Position numbers and translations under genes: made by a program | NCBI GenBank assembly: GCA_050331695.1 | Contig: JBHJGP010000024.1 | Span: 1-64,000, forward strand | Reading direction: 5' to 3' | Origin: JBHJGP01 sp050331695 | GTDB taxonomy: Bacteria > Pseudomonadota > Alphaproteobacteria > Geminicoccales > Geminicoccaceae | Length of the DNA: 64,000 bases | The notes under the pieces: model-generated | The model's database searches: none | What the model was told of the DNA's origin: nothing | Seen by the model: only the letters and a program-made list of their open reading frames with translations | Part shown: in pieces, positions 1 to 6,904 of the stretch | How the letters are laid out: each line of letters opens with the position of its first letter | Position numbering within the stretch: the first letter of the stretch is position 1

Positions 1-1
1 G

Positions 2-148
2 GAGATGATTTTGCTTGACACCATGTTCGACCTGCCGGGTCTGGACGGTGTCGAGGAGGTGGTTGTCAACAAGGAAGCGGCGGACGGCCATGCCGCGCCG
101 ATCCGGGTCTATGCCGAACGAAAAGAAGACCGCGACGCCGCAGGCTGA
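2..148 (+). CDS. clpX: ClpX, C-terminal end (5' truncated by window)
   Basis: This is the last 48 codons of the ATP-dependent unfoldase ClpX, which feeds substrates to the ClpP protease in the cytoplasm. The frame opens at base 2 and stops at TGA 146–148. The visible peptide contains LDTMFDLPGLDGVEEVVVNK, the conserved ending of the ClpX C-terminal domain, followed by a short variable charged tail. The AAA+ core lies outside the window. The position directly upstream of lon and hupB matches the usual alphaproteobacterial clpP–clpX–lon–hupB order, which supports the call. Confidence 0.9.
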   Translation, partial: EMILLDTMFDLPGLDGVEEVVVNKEAADGHAAPIRVYAERKEDRDAAG

Positions 149-868
149 GGCGGCCCTGGAGCTTGGTTGAAACTTCGGTGACCTGCCTGCATTGCAGCCT
201 GCAGCCATTGTTCGAGGCTGCACATTCGTCGTGACAGGCTTTGTGCCGAAGGTCCCGTTTCGTTAATGTTCGCGATTGGCGCTGAACCTCGGTTTTCGCG
301 GAATTTCCGTCGACTTAGACCCGCGGGCACTGATGTTCCTTGGTCGGCTGATGGGCGAAGTCGTCGGCGAGGTTCGCCGCGGCCGGCTGGAGCCCTTTGC
401 CCCATAGCCCATAAACGCTTGCTGTGTGCTTGGCCGATGCCGGGTCGGACACGCTCATTTCCCCCTCGGCCCGCCGAAACCGACATCTGGCTCGACGAGG
501 CTCCGGTTTTCAATCGGGCTGCGGTCGGCGTTCAGAGCTTTCCGCACCCTCGGTCGGCGGCGGTCCGACGAGGCTGTCTGGAGCAGGTCCTTGGGAGCTC
601 TCAGCCTCGAGGCTCTCCCGGCCGCATGAAGCGCGCTCCGTCAGTTACCGGGCGCACAATCGATTTCCACAAAAAAATTCTTGTTTTTCAGTCATTAAGC
701 ATTTTGATCGCCGGTGCCGGAAGGCGTCGCCCGGGATGTCCGTCGACATCGAGATGCGGATCTGACGGTCGCTTGTGGTACGCTCTTGCTTGAAAGCGTC
801 CGTCCGTGGGGCCACCTCTTGGATCCATTGGCCGGCCATTGGCTCGTCCTGTGACCAGTCCCTTTTTT
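149..868. other. clpX–lon intergenic region without a recognisable gene
   Basis: These roughly 720 bases hold no convincing gene. Open frames on both strands lack ribosome binding sites and family-like sequence. An inverted repeat TGCAGCC/GGCTGCA at 200–222 has a 9-base loop but no T-tract. An AT-rich patch at about 664–712 contains TTGTTT (681–686) and TTTGAT (703–708) 16 bases apart, a weak candidate promoter for lon. A CTTGAA at 789–794 resembles a heat-shock -35 box but has no matching -10. Confidence 0.6.
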
Positions 869-935
869 GTGAGGGTGTAAGCCTGAGGCTGTCGAAACCA
901 CCGTTTATCCTGTCCTGCCCCTTCGCGACATCGTC

Positions 936-3281
936 GTGTTTCCCCACATGATCGTTCCGCTGTTCGTCGGCCGCGAGAAGTCGATCGCCGCCCTCGAAGA
1001 GGTGATGAAGAACGACAAACAGATTTTTTTGGTCGCTCAGAAGAATGCGAGCGAGGATGATCCAGGCGAGAATGACATCTACTGTGTCGGTACCGTCAGC
1101 ACGGTGCTGCAGCTCCTGAAACTCCCGGACGGCACGGTCAAGGTGCTGGTCGAGGGCCAGGAGCGCGCCAAGATCAGCGCCTTTCTGGACAATCCTGATT
1201 TCTTTCAGGTGGCGGCGGAAGGGATCGAGGCCGATCAGGCCGATGACCGGGAGATGGAAGCGCTCGCCCGGGCCGCGATCGCCCAGTTCGAGCAGTATGT
1301 GAAGCTCAACAAGAAGGTGCCGCCGGAGGTTCTGGTCTCGCTCGGCCAGATCGAGGAGCCGGACAAGCTCGCGGACACGATCTCGGCCCACCTTTCGCTC
1401 AAGATCGCCGAAAAGCAGGAATTGCTCGAGACGCCGTCGCTCGCTGACCGGCTGGAGCGTCTCTACGGCTTCATGGAAGCCGAAATCAGCGTACTTCAGG
1501 TGGAAAAGCGCATCCGCTCGCGGGTCAAGAGGCAGATGGAGCGGACCCAGCGCGAATACTATCTGAACGAGCAGATGAAGGCGATCCAGAAGGAGCTGGG
1601 CGAGCTCGACGATGGCAAGGATGAGGCCTCGGAGCTCGAGGAGCGAATCCGCAAGACCAAGCTCTCAAAGGAGGCCCGGGATAAGTGCCTGGCCGAGCTC
1701 AAAAAACTAAAGAGCATGAGCCCGATGTCGGCCGAGGCGACGGTGGTCCGGAACTATCTTGACTGGATGCTCTCGATCCCGTGGAAAAAGCGCTCCAAGG
1801 TCTCCAAGGACCTGAAGAGGGCCGAGCAGATCCTTGATGACGATCACTATGGATTGGAGAAGGTCAAAGAGAGGATCGTCGAGTATCTGGCGGTGCAGCA
1901 GCGGGTCACCAAGATGAAAGGCCCGATCCTGTGCCTGGTCGGACCGCCCGGCGTCGGCAAGACCTCGCTCGGCAAGTCGCTGGCCCGCGCCACGGGCCGC
2001 AATTTCGTGCGCATCTCGCTCGGGGGCATTCGCGACGAGGCCGAGATCAGGGGCCACCGCCGCACCTATATCGGCTCGATGCCCGGCAAGATCATCCAGT
2101 CGATGAAAAAGGCTAAGACGTCCAACCCTCTGTTTATGTTGGACGAGATCGACAAGATGGGCGCCGATTTCCGGGGTGATCCGTCATCGGCCCTGTTGGA
2201 GGTTTTGGATCCCGAACAGAACGCGTCGTTCAACGACCACTATCTCGAGGTCGACTACGATCTGTCGGACGTCTTGTTCGTCTGCACGGCGAATACGTTG
2301 CGGATGCCCCAGCCTTTGCTCGATCGGATGGAGATCATCCGGATCGCCGGCTACACGGAGGACGAGAAGGTCGCGATCGCCAAGAATCATCTCATGCCCA
2401 AACAGACCAAAGCTCATGGGCTCAAGGAAGGTGAGTGGACACTAACGGATGAGGGCTTGATCGACCTCGTACGGTATCACACCCGCGAGGCGGGCGTGCG
2501 CAACCTCGAGCGGGAAATTGCCAACCTGGCGAGGAAGGCGACCAAGGAAATCCTTATCGAAGACAAGCAGCGGATCCGGGTCAATCGCCGCAATCTCGAC
2601 AAATATGCGGGCGTGAAAAAATTCCGCTACGGGGCCGCCGAGACCGAGGACAGCGTCGGCGTCACGACGGGTCTCGCCTGGACCGAGGTCGGGGGCGAGC
2701 TCCTCTCCATCGAGGCGGTGACGCTGCCCGGCAAGGGTCGGATCACCATGACCGGCAAGCTTGGCGACGTGATGCAGGAATCGGTGCAAGCCGCCAAATC
2801 TTACGTCAAGTCCCGTTCGGTCATGCTCGGGATCACGCCACCGACCTTCGACAAGACGGATATCCACGTCCACGTGCCCGAAGGGGCGACGCCCAAGGAC
2901 GGGCCCTCGGCGGGCGTGGCGATGGCGACCTCGATCGTTTCGGTGCTGGCGAAAATACCGGTCAAATCGAGTGTGGCCATGACCGGTGAGATCACCCTGC
3001 GCGGCCGAGTCCTTCCTATTGGCGGCCTGAAGGAGAAGTTGTTGGCGGCGCTGCGGGGCGGCCTCAAGACGGTTTTGATCCCTAAGGAGAACGAAAAGGA
3101 CCTCGCCGAAATCCCCGACAATGTGAAGAAGGGGCTGAATATCATCGCCGTGTCGAGCGTGGATGAAGTGCTCGATCAGGCTTTAGTACACAAGCCTGAA
3201 GCGATTGATTGGGTCGAGGTTGAACCCGAGGCGATAGGTTCAACTACCCCAAAGGGTGAGCGGCCGGCCCTGCCCAACTAG
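936..3281 (+). CDS. lon: ATP-dependent protease Lon
   Basis: Lon is a cytoplasmic AAA+ serine protease that degrades misfolded and regulatory proteins. The protein has an N-terminal LON substrate domain, a Walker A motif GPPGVGKTSLGKS, the sensor and Walker B region, and a C-terminal protease domain with the catalytic Ser in KDGPSAG (residue 658 from this start) and Lys in GGLKEK. The start is a problem. GTG 936 lies inside the conserved first strand (YPVLPLRDIVVFPHM), and homology clearly continues upstream to about base 876. The frame closes at TGA 870–872 with no ATG, GTG or TTG between. From GTG 936 it encodes 781 residues; about 20 more would match the family. It lies between clpX and hupB, and a hairpin follows it. 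Confidence 0.95.
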   Translation: MFPHMIVPLFVGREKSIAALEEVMKNDKQIFLVAQKNASEDDPGENDIYCVGTVSTVLQLLKLPDGTVKVLVEGQERAKISAFLDNPDFFQVAAEGIEADQADDREMEALARAAIAQFEQYVKLNKKVPPEVLVSLGQIEEPDKLADTISAHLSLKIAEKQELLETPSLADRLERLYGFMEAEISVLQVEKRIRSRVKRQMERTQREYYLNEQMKAIQKELGELDDGKDEASELEERIRKTKLSKEARDKCLAELKKLKSMSPMSAEATVVRNYLDWMLSIPWKKRSKVSKDLKRAEQILDDDHYGLEKVKERIVEYLAVQQRVTKMKGPILCLVGPPGVGKTSLGKSLARATGRNFVRISLGGIRDEAEIRGHRRTYIGSMPGKIIQSMKKAKTSNPLFMLDEIDKMGADFRGDPSSALLEVLDPEQNASFNDHYLEVDYDLSDVLFVCTANTLRMPQPLLDRMEIIRIAGYTEDEKVAIAKNHLMPKQTKAHGLKEGEWTLTDEGLIDLVRYHTREAGVRNLEREIANLARKATKEILIEDKQRIRVNRRNLDKYAGVKKFRYGAAETEDSVGVTTGLAWTEVGGELLSIEAVTLPGKGRITMTGKLGDVMQESVQAAKSYVKSRSVMLGITPPTFDKTDIHVHVPEGATPKDGPSAGVAMATSIVSVLAKIPVKSSVAMTGEITLRGRVLPIGGLKEKLLAALRGGLKTVLIPKENEKDLAEIPDNVKKGLNIIAVSSVDEVLDQALVHKPEAIDWVEVEPEAIGSTTPKGERPALPN

Positions 3282-3308
3282 AAGTTATACACAGAGAATT
3301 CGTGTGTT

Positions 3309-3360
3309 GGCCCGTGAAAACCTCTGTTTTCCTCAGAAAACTGCGGTTCACGGGCCTTCT
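3309..3360 (+). terminator. Hairpin, probable lon terminator
   Basis: A perfect 10-base inverted repeat, GGCCCGTGAA (3309–3318) and TTCACGGGCC (3347–3356), sits 28 bases after the lon stop. The loop contains a second nested repeat, GTTTTC/GAAAAC. The trailing bases are only TTCT, so this is a strong stem with a weak U-tract. It plausibly separates lon from hupB. Confidence 0.5.
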
Positions 3361-3452
3361 CACGATTGACGGCGCGGCGTCGGTCCTCCTAGCCTGCCGC
3401 CCGGCGGTCAATCTACCTGCCGTCGTTTAGGCAGATCTTGGGGGTATTGCTC

Positions 3453-3728
3453 GTGAATAAGAACGACGTTGTCGCAACGGTTGCCGGTCAGTCAGGGCTT
3501 TCGCGCCATGACGCCGGTAAGGCCGTCGACGCCGTTTTGGATGCCATTACCGAAGCCTTGAAGGCTGGGGATGAGGTGCGTTTCGTCGGTTTCGGAACCT
3601 TCGCGGTTACGGCCCGCGAGGCGTCGACCGGGAGAAATCCTCGGACCGGGGAGGAGATCAAGATACGGGCGTCCAAGGCTCCGAAGTTTCGTGCTGGGAA
3701 GGCATTGAAAGACGCTGTCAACGAATAA
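3453..3728 (+). CDS. hupB: HU-family nucleoid protein (HU-beta type)
   Basis: This is a small basic DNA-bending protein that dimerises and compacts the nucleoid. The 91 residues cover the whole family length. The DNA-binding arm is visible as GRNPRTGEEIKIRASKAPKF, and the N-terminal helices begin NKNDVV as in other HU proteins. I chose GTG 3453 because a GGGGGT ribosome binding site lies at 3440–3445 and because HU proteins begin almost exactly here; an in-frame TTG at 3438 would overlap that site. The gene follows lon in the usual order and is separated from it by a hairpin. Confidence 0.95.
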   Translation: MNKNDVVATVAGQSGLSRHDAGKAVDAVLDAITEALKAGDEVRFVGFGTFAVTAREASTGRNPRTGEEIKIRASKAPKFRAGKALKDAVNE

Positions 3729-3761
3729 GCAGACAGGGATAATAACGAATGCTGCCGGTGT

Positions 3762-3836
3762 TGGTGCGGGCGGAAGGATTTGAACCTCCGACACCGGCGG
3801 TGTAAACGCCGTGCTCTTCCCCTGAGCTACGCCCGC
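3762..3836 (-). tRNA. tRNA-Val (anticodon TAC)
   Basis: The minus strand folds into a full cloverleaf. The 7-base-pair acceptor stem is GCGGGCG/CGCCCGC, the D arm carries GCTCAGGGGAAGAGC, the anticodon stem CGGCG/CGCCG encloses the loop TTTACAC with anticodon TAC, and the T arm has TTCAAAT. The discriminator is A and the CCA end is encoded (TGG at 3762–3764 on the plus strand). It is convergent with hupB. Confidence 0.97.
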
Positions 3837-3927
3837 GAAAGAGTGTCGTCTAAGACGTTTTGACAAACACCACAAGCGCGCGCCGGCAGATCCTTTGGCT
3901 ACAGCCGGTCGCCTTCATTTCGGGCTC

Positions 3928-3957
3928 TTGACGAACCCTGCCGACCGTCTGTAGACA
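3928..3957 (+). promoter_or_regulatory. Candidate promoter for tRNA-Asp
   Basis: TTGACG (3928–3933, five of six matches to the -35 consensus) is followed after 18 bases by TAGACA (3952–3957, three of six). Transcription would start about 10 bases ahead of the mature tRNA 5' end at 3975, as expected for a short tRNA leader. The -10 match is weak. Confidence 0.4.
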
Positions 3958-3974
3958 CTCGCGTCTGCGCCTTC

Positions 3975-4051
3975 GGGGGTGTAGCTCAGTTGGTTAGAGC
4001 GCTGGCCTGTCACGCCAGAGGCCGCGGGTTCGAGTCCCGTCACTCCCGCCA
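3975..4051 (+). tRNA. tRNA-Asp (anticodon GTC)
   Basis: A canonical 77-base cloverleaf. The acceptor GGGGGTG pairs with CACTCCC (one G·T), the D arm contains AGCTCAGTTGGTTAGAGC, the anticodon loop CTGTCAC gives GTC, the T loop is TTCGAGT, and the discriminator G is followed by an encoded CCA. An accessory block begins directly downstream. Confidence 0.98.
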
Positions 4052-4103
4052 CTCGCCATTGTCTGGATGGCAGGGTGGGCGCGCACCGGACGCAGGAGGA
4101 GCG

Positions 4104-4958
4104 TCACTCCAAGATCCGGAGATCGGCGAGCTCAAAATCATAGTGGGCAGACAGCGTTCCGTCTTCCAGATACCAGCGATAGTCCATCGGGGTCGGGATC
4201 CAGAACCCTCCTACCTCCTTGTAGACCAGCTTGCGGCCAACCTCGCGCTGCATCGTGTAATTGCCTTCCATCAGCAGCCGGTCAGTCTCCATTCGAATGA
4301 TCCGCCCGTCCTCTCCGAAGGTCACTCGGTAGCGGCCCTCGAGGCGTTCATGAGTGATGGCGATATAGGCAGACTTCTCATCCCGCGGTTCCCATTGCAC
4401 AAACTTATTCGGCAGTAGCGCCCATGGCATCATCGGCGCCTGGCCGTAGTAGCGCAAAACGAGATAGCTATGGAGCGAGGCGATCTGATCGGCCTTTTCA
4501 TAAGCTGTGTGCATGACATTGATCCATCCGAACAGTTTCGCGCGCATGTCGTGGCCGGTGACGAAGAAGGCGTCACGGCTCTCAAGCAAGGGAAATCCAA
4601 ATCGCCAGAATGTCCCCGTCCAGGTGTAGACCGGTTGGTTGGCGCGACTAGCTTGCCGGCCGCGCACTCTGAATTGCCCGACCGGAAGCAAGAACTCCCC
4701 GCGCTCGGTCCAATCGACCCAGTGGACCGCGATCTCAGTCCGTCCGTTGAAGGCGAAATCGAAATAGCGCCGCACCGGGGTTGGTAGGCCCGCGTAAACC
4801 TGCGGGCGTAAATCGATCCCGGTCCTTTCAGTTGGACCGGCGATGTGCCTATCGATGAACGACGCCCGCTGGCGCTGGGCGATGAAATATCCCATCGCGA
4901 TCATGAGAGAGGCGAGGAGTGCCAGCAGCGTTAGGACAATCAGTGCACGCTTGAACAT
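4104..4958 (-). CDS. Membrane-anchored protein of unknown function (DUF6544/DUF6920-like), distal copy
   Basis: The 284-residue protein has one N-terminal hydrophobic segment (about residues 5–27, LIVLTLLALLASLMIAMGYF) and should face the periplasm or stay membrane anchored. The rest is a soluble beta-rich domain with the signature LPTPVRRYF near residue 58 and MPWALLPNKFVQWEPRDE in the middle. The same pattern occurs in the upstream neighbour, which has exactly the same length, so the two are tandem paralogs. I recall this pattern from DUF6544/DUF6920-type families, but it was not searched. The start is 45 bases after the neighbour's stop, so they probably share an mRNA controlled by the divergent TetR gene. 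Biochemical function is unknown. Confidence 0.75.
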   Translation of the reverse strand: MFKRALIVLTLLALLASLMIAMGYFIAQRQRASFIDRHIAGPTERTGIDLRPQVYAGLPTPVRRYFDFAFNGRTEIAVHWVDWTERGEFLLPVGQFRVRGRQASRANQPVYTWTGTFWRFGFPLLESRDAFFVTGHDMRAKLFGWINVMHTAYEKADQIASLHSYLVLRYYGQAPMMPWALLPNKFVQWEPRDEKSAYIAITHERLEGRYRVTFGEDGRIIRMETDRLLMEGNYTMQREVGRKLVYKEVGGFWIPTPMDYRWYLEDGTLSAHYDFELADLRILE

Positions 4959-5003
4959 GGCGAAAGCCGTTCCACGGTGGTGAGCCGGCGTCGGCGTCGC
5001 GGA

Positions 5004-5858
5004 TCAGGGAACCAACTCAAACGCGATGTCGGTGACGTGGCCGGAAAAGAAGGGATGGATCGCGCCGCCTGCCGCCCGCGAGACCGTGAAGCGCATCGGG
5101 ATCATTTGGTTGGCGACGCGCTGATAGTCGTCCCGGGTCACGTGTTCGCCCGAACCGTGATAGGGCGTGGTCAGATCGCCGTCCTGTTCCGCCGTCATTC
5201 GGGTCATGCGTCCGTCCGCGTCGAAATGAGCGACCATCGACGCACGCAGACCGTCGGCCTCGACCACGACACGAGCGCTGTTCTCGTCCACCGCCTCCCA
5301 CGCGACGGGCCCACCCGGAAGCAGTGCTTGCGGGAACAGAGCGCTTTCAAGAAGCCACCGCCGCAGCGAGATGCGATTGAGTTCGGACGTTTCCTTCTCG
5401 TCGACGACTGTCAGGGTCGACAGAATTTTCGCCTTCATCTCCATCTCGCCTTCGGCAAAGAAGTCATAGGCCCGCGCCCAGACGCCCGGCAGAACCGACG
5501 TCGTGCCCGAGAACATCAGCGCTGGCTCGCCGATGGCGATCACCTGCTCGGCGGTCATGGGACGGAATGTCTCGGTCAGCGGGCGCCGGAATTCGCCTTC
5601 GGCATGGAGGCGCACCACCGAATGGGCCGGCACCGGACCCCGAAAGGTGAAGGCGAAATACCGCTGAACCGGCTCGGGCAGGTCTCCGATCTCCGCCTCG
5701 TCGTAGGCGGGTGGCAGCGCCGTCGCGCCAAGCTCGACAATCCGGCCTTGAAACGCGCTGATATCGCGCTCGGTCGCGGTTGACGACAGGACCGCCCATC
5801 CGGCCAATCCGATCAGGAGCGCCGACGTGGCGATGCCGGCGAGCTTCAAGACGCGCAT
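5004..5858 (-). CDS. Membrane-anchored protein of unknown function (DUF6544/DUF6920-like), proximal copy
   Basis: The 284-residue protein begins with a signal-anchor-like stretch (about residues 5–26, LKLAGIATSALLIGLAGWAV). It then shows LPEPVQRYFAFTF near residue 60 and LLPGGPVAWEAVDENSAR near residue 180, the same signatures as its downstream paralog. The start ATG is preceded by CGAGGA about 8 bases away. It is the first gene of a two-gene leftward unit. Its upstream region contains two palindromic operators shared with the divergent TetR gene, so repression by that regulator is likely. No catalytic residues can be named. Confidence 0.78.
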   Translation of the reverse strand: MRVLKLAGIATSALLIGLAGWAVLSSTATERDISAFQGRIVELGATALPPAYDEAEIGDLPEPVQRYFAFTFRGPVPAHSVVRLHAEGEFRRPLTETFRPMTAEQVIAIGEPALMFSGTTSVLPGVWARAYDFFAEGEMEMKAKILSTLTVVDEKETSELNRISLRRWLLESALFPQALLPGGPVAWEAVDENSARVVVEADGLRASMVAHFDADGRMTRMTAEQDGDLTTPYHGSGEHVTRDDYQRVANQMIPMRFTVSRAAGGAIHPFFSGHVTDIAFELVP

Positions 5859-5922
5859 CGTCGTGTCCTCGTTTGATTAAGTCCCGCTATGTAGGCCGCG
5901 AAGAGCCGGGTAAAAACATGAA

Positions 5923-5940
5923 GTGTACACAAATGTATGC
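5923..5940. promoter_or_regulatory. Imperfect TetR-type operator, site 1
   Basis: GTGTACACAAATGTATGC matches 14 of 18 positions of the perfect palindrome at 5951–5968. The two centres are 28 bases apart. This copy is nearer to the leftward paralog operon. The assignment to the adjacent TetR protein is inference from position and symmetry. Confidence 0.55.
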
Positions 5941-5950
5941 TTTTATGTCT

Positions 5951-5968
5951 GCGTACACATGTGTACGC
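5951..5968. promoter_or_regulatory. Perfect 18-base palindrome, probable TetR operator, site 2
   Basis: GCGTACACATGTGTACGC reads identically on both strands. It lies 27 bases ahead of the tetR start codon, in the divergent promoter region, which is the typical place for autoregulatory TetR binding. A related imperfect copy lies 28 bases to the left. Confidence 0.7.
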
Positions 5969-5995
5969 TCGGCGTCAATCGGAAAAGAGGCGCCG

Positions 5996-6613
5996 ATGGC
6001 GGATACACAGAGAAAGGAAGAACGGCGTCGTCAGATCAAAGCGGCAGCCTTCGAGGTGCTCGCTGAAAAAGGCTATCGCAGCACGTCCATGCTGCAGATC
6101 GCCAAGCGGGCCCAGGCGTCCAACCAGACGCTTTATGCGTGGTATGGCAACAAGCAAGGTCTGTTCCGGAGCATCATCGAGGAGAACGGTCGTGCCGTCC
6201 GAACGCTGCTCGAAGAAGCGCTGAACGGCCATGATGATCCGTTGCAAACGCTCGAGGCTTTGGGGCCGCTATTGCTGCGGTTCACGACCGATAAGAAGGC
6301 GATCATCATCAACCGCGCGGCCATCGTCGATGCCAACGAAACGGGGCTTTTGGCGGAGGCGATCGACCAGGTGGCCCGAGAGGTCATCGTCGCCCTGATC
6401 TGTGCGCTCATGGCGCGGCTCATCGAAACCGGCCGGTTCCGTCAGAATGTCGACGCCAAGGATATTGCCGAAAGCTACGTGTCGCTCCTCTTCGGCGAAA
6501 CGCAGTTCCGCCAAGCGCTCGGCTCGATCGAACCGCTCACGGAGACCGAGATCGCGCGCCGCGCGGTGCGCGCCTTCGCGCTCATCTGTCGCCTTTATCG
6601 TGCGGACTCGTGA
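5996..6613 (+). CDS. TetR/AcrR-family transcriptional repressor
   Basis: A 205-residue regulator with an N-terminal helix-turn-helix DNA-binding domain (about residues 10–56, with the recognition region IAKRAQASNQTLYAWYGNKQ) and a helical C-terminal ligand-binding and dimerisation domain. ATG 5996 was chosen because AGAGG lies 5 bases upstream and because the open frame further upstream runs through the operator palindromes. It is divergent from the two paralogous membrane-anchored protein genes and probably represses both them and itself. The inducer is not predictable from sequence. Confidence 0.9.
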   Translation: MADTQRKEERRRQIKAAAFEVLAEKGYRSTSMLQIAKRAQASNQTLYAWYGNKQGLFRSIIEENGRAVRTLLEEALNGHDDPLQTLEALGPLLLRFTTDKKAIIINRAAIVDANETGLLAEAIDQVAREVIVALICALMARLIETGRFRQNVDAKDIAESYVSLLFGETQFRQALGSIEPLTETEIARRAVRAFALICRLYRADS

Positions 6614-6904
6614 CAAGGCGAGTCGTTCGAGCGGTTCAGCGCACTGACCATCGTGCCAAGTGCAGTTCTATGGCGAAGCGATGGATCGTGCCTTCATCCC
6701 GCGTGACCGGCCACCTCACGTCACACCTGGATCAGCCGCCCGCGCAGATTGCGGGTTGGCAGGTGGGTGTAACATGACGCCGGTCGCCGGTGTCGTTCCG
6801 CCCTTTCACGTTCCCCTGCTGCTGTGTCACCGAGACACTGGTCTGTCGCAGCCGCGAACGACGTGGAAGGTATGATAAGCGAGTACGTGCCCATCATGGG
6901 TGTC
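6614..6904. other. Intergenic region between convergent tetR and the P-type ATPase gene
   Basis: This 291-base gap separates the 3' ends of two convergent genes. I see no credible gene. A small repeat GTGTC/GACAC and a short palindrome CCCATCATGGG near 6890 occur, neither with a T-tract, so no terminator is called. Confidence 0.5.

Noticed and set aside
266..793. Open frame of 175 codons in the clpX–lon gap
   Set aside because: It has no ribosome binding site, an Arg/Pro/Gly-rich composition typical of shadow frames in GC-rich DNA, and alternatives of similar length overlap it in other frames.
789..815. Heat-shock sigma-32 promoter for lon (CTTGAA)
   Set aside because: The -35-like box is present, but no acceptable -10 sequence follows within the required spacing.
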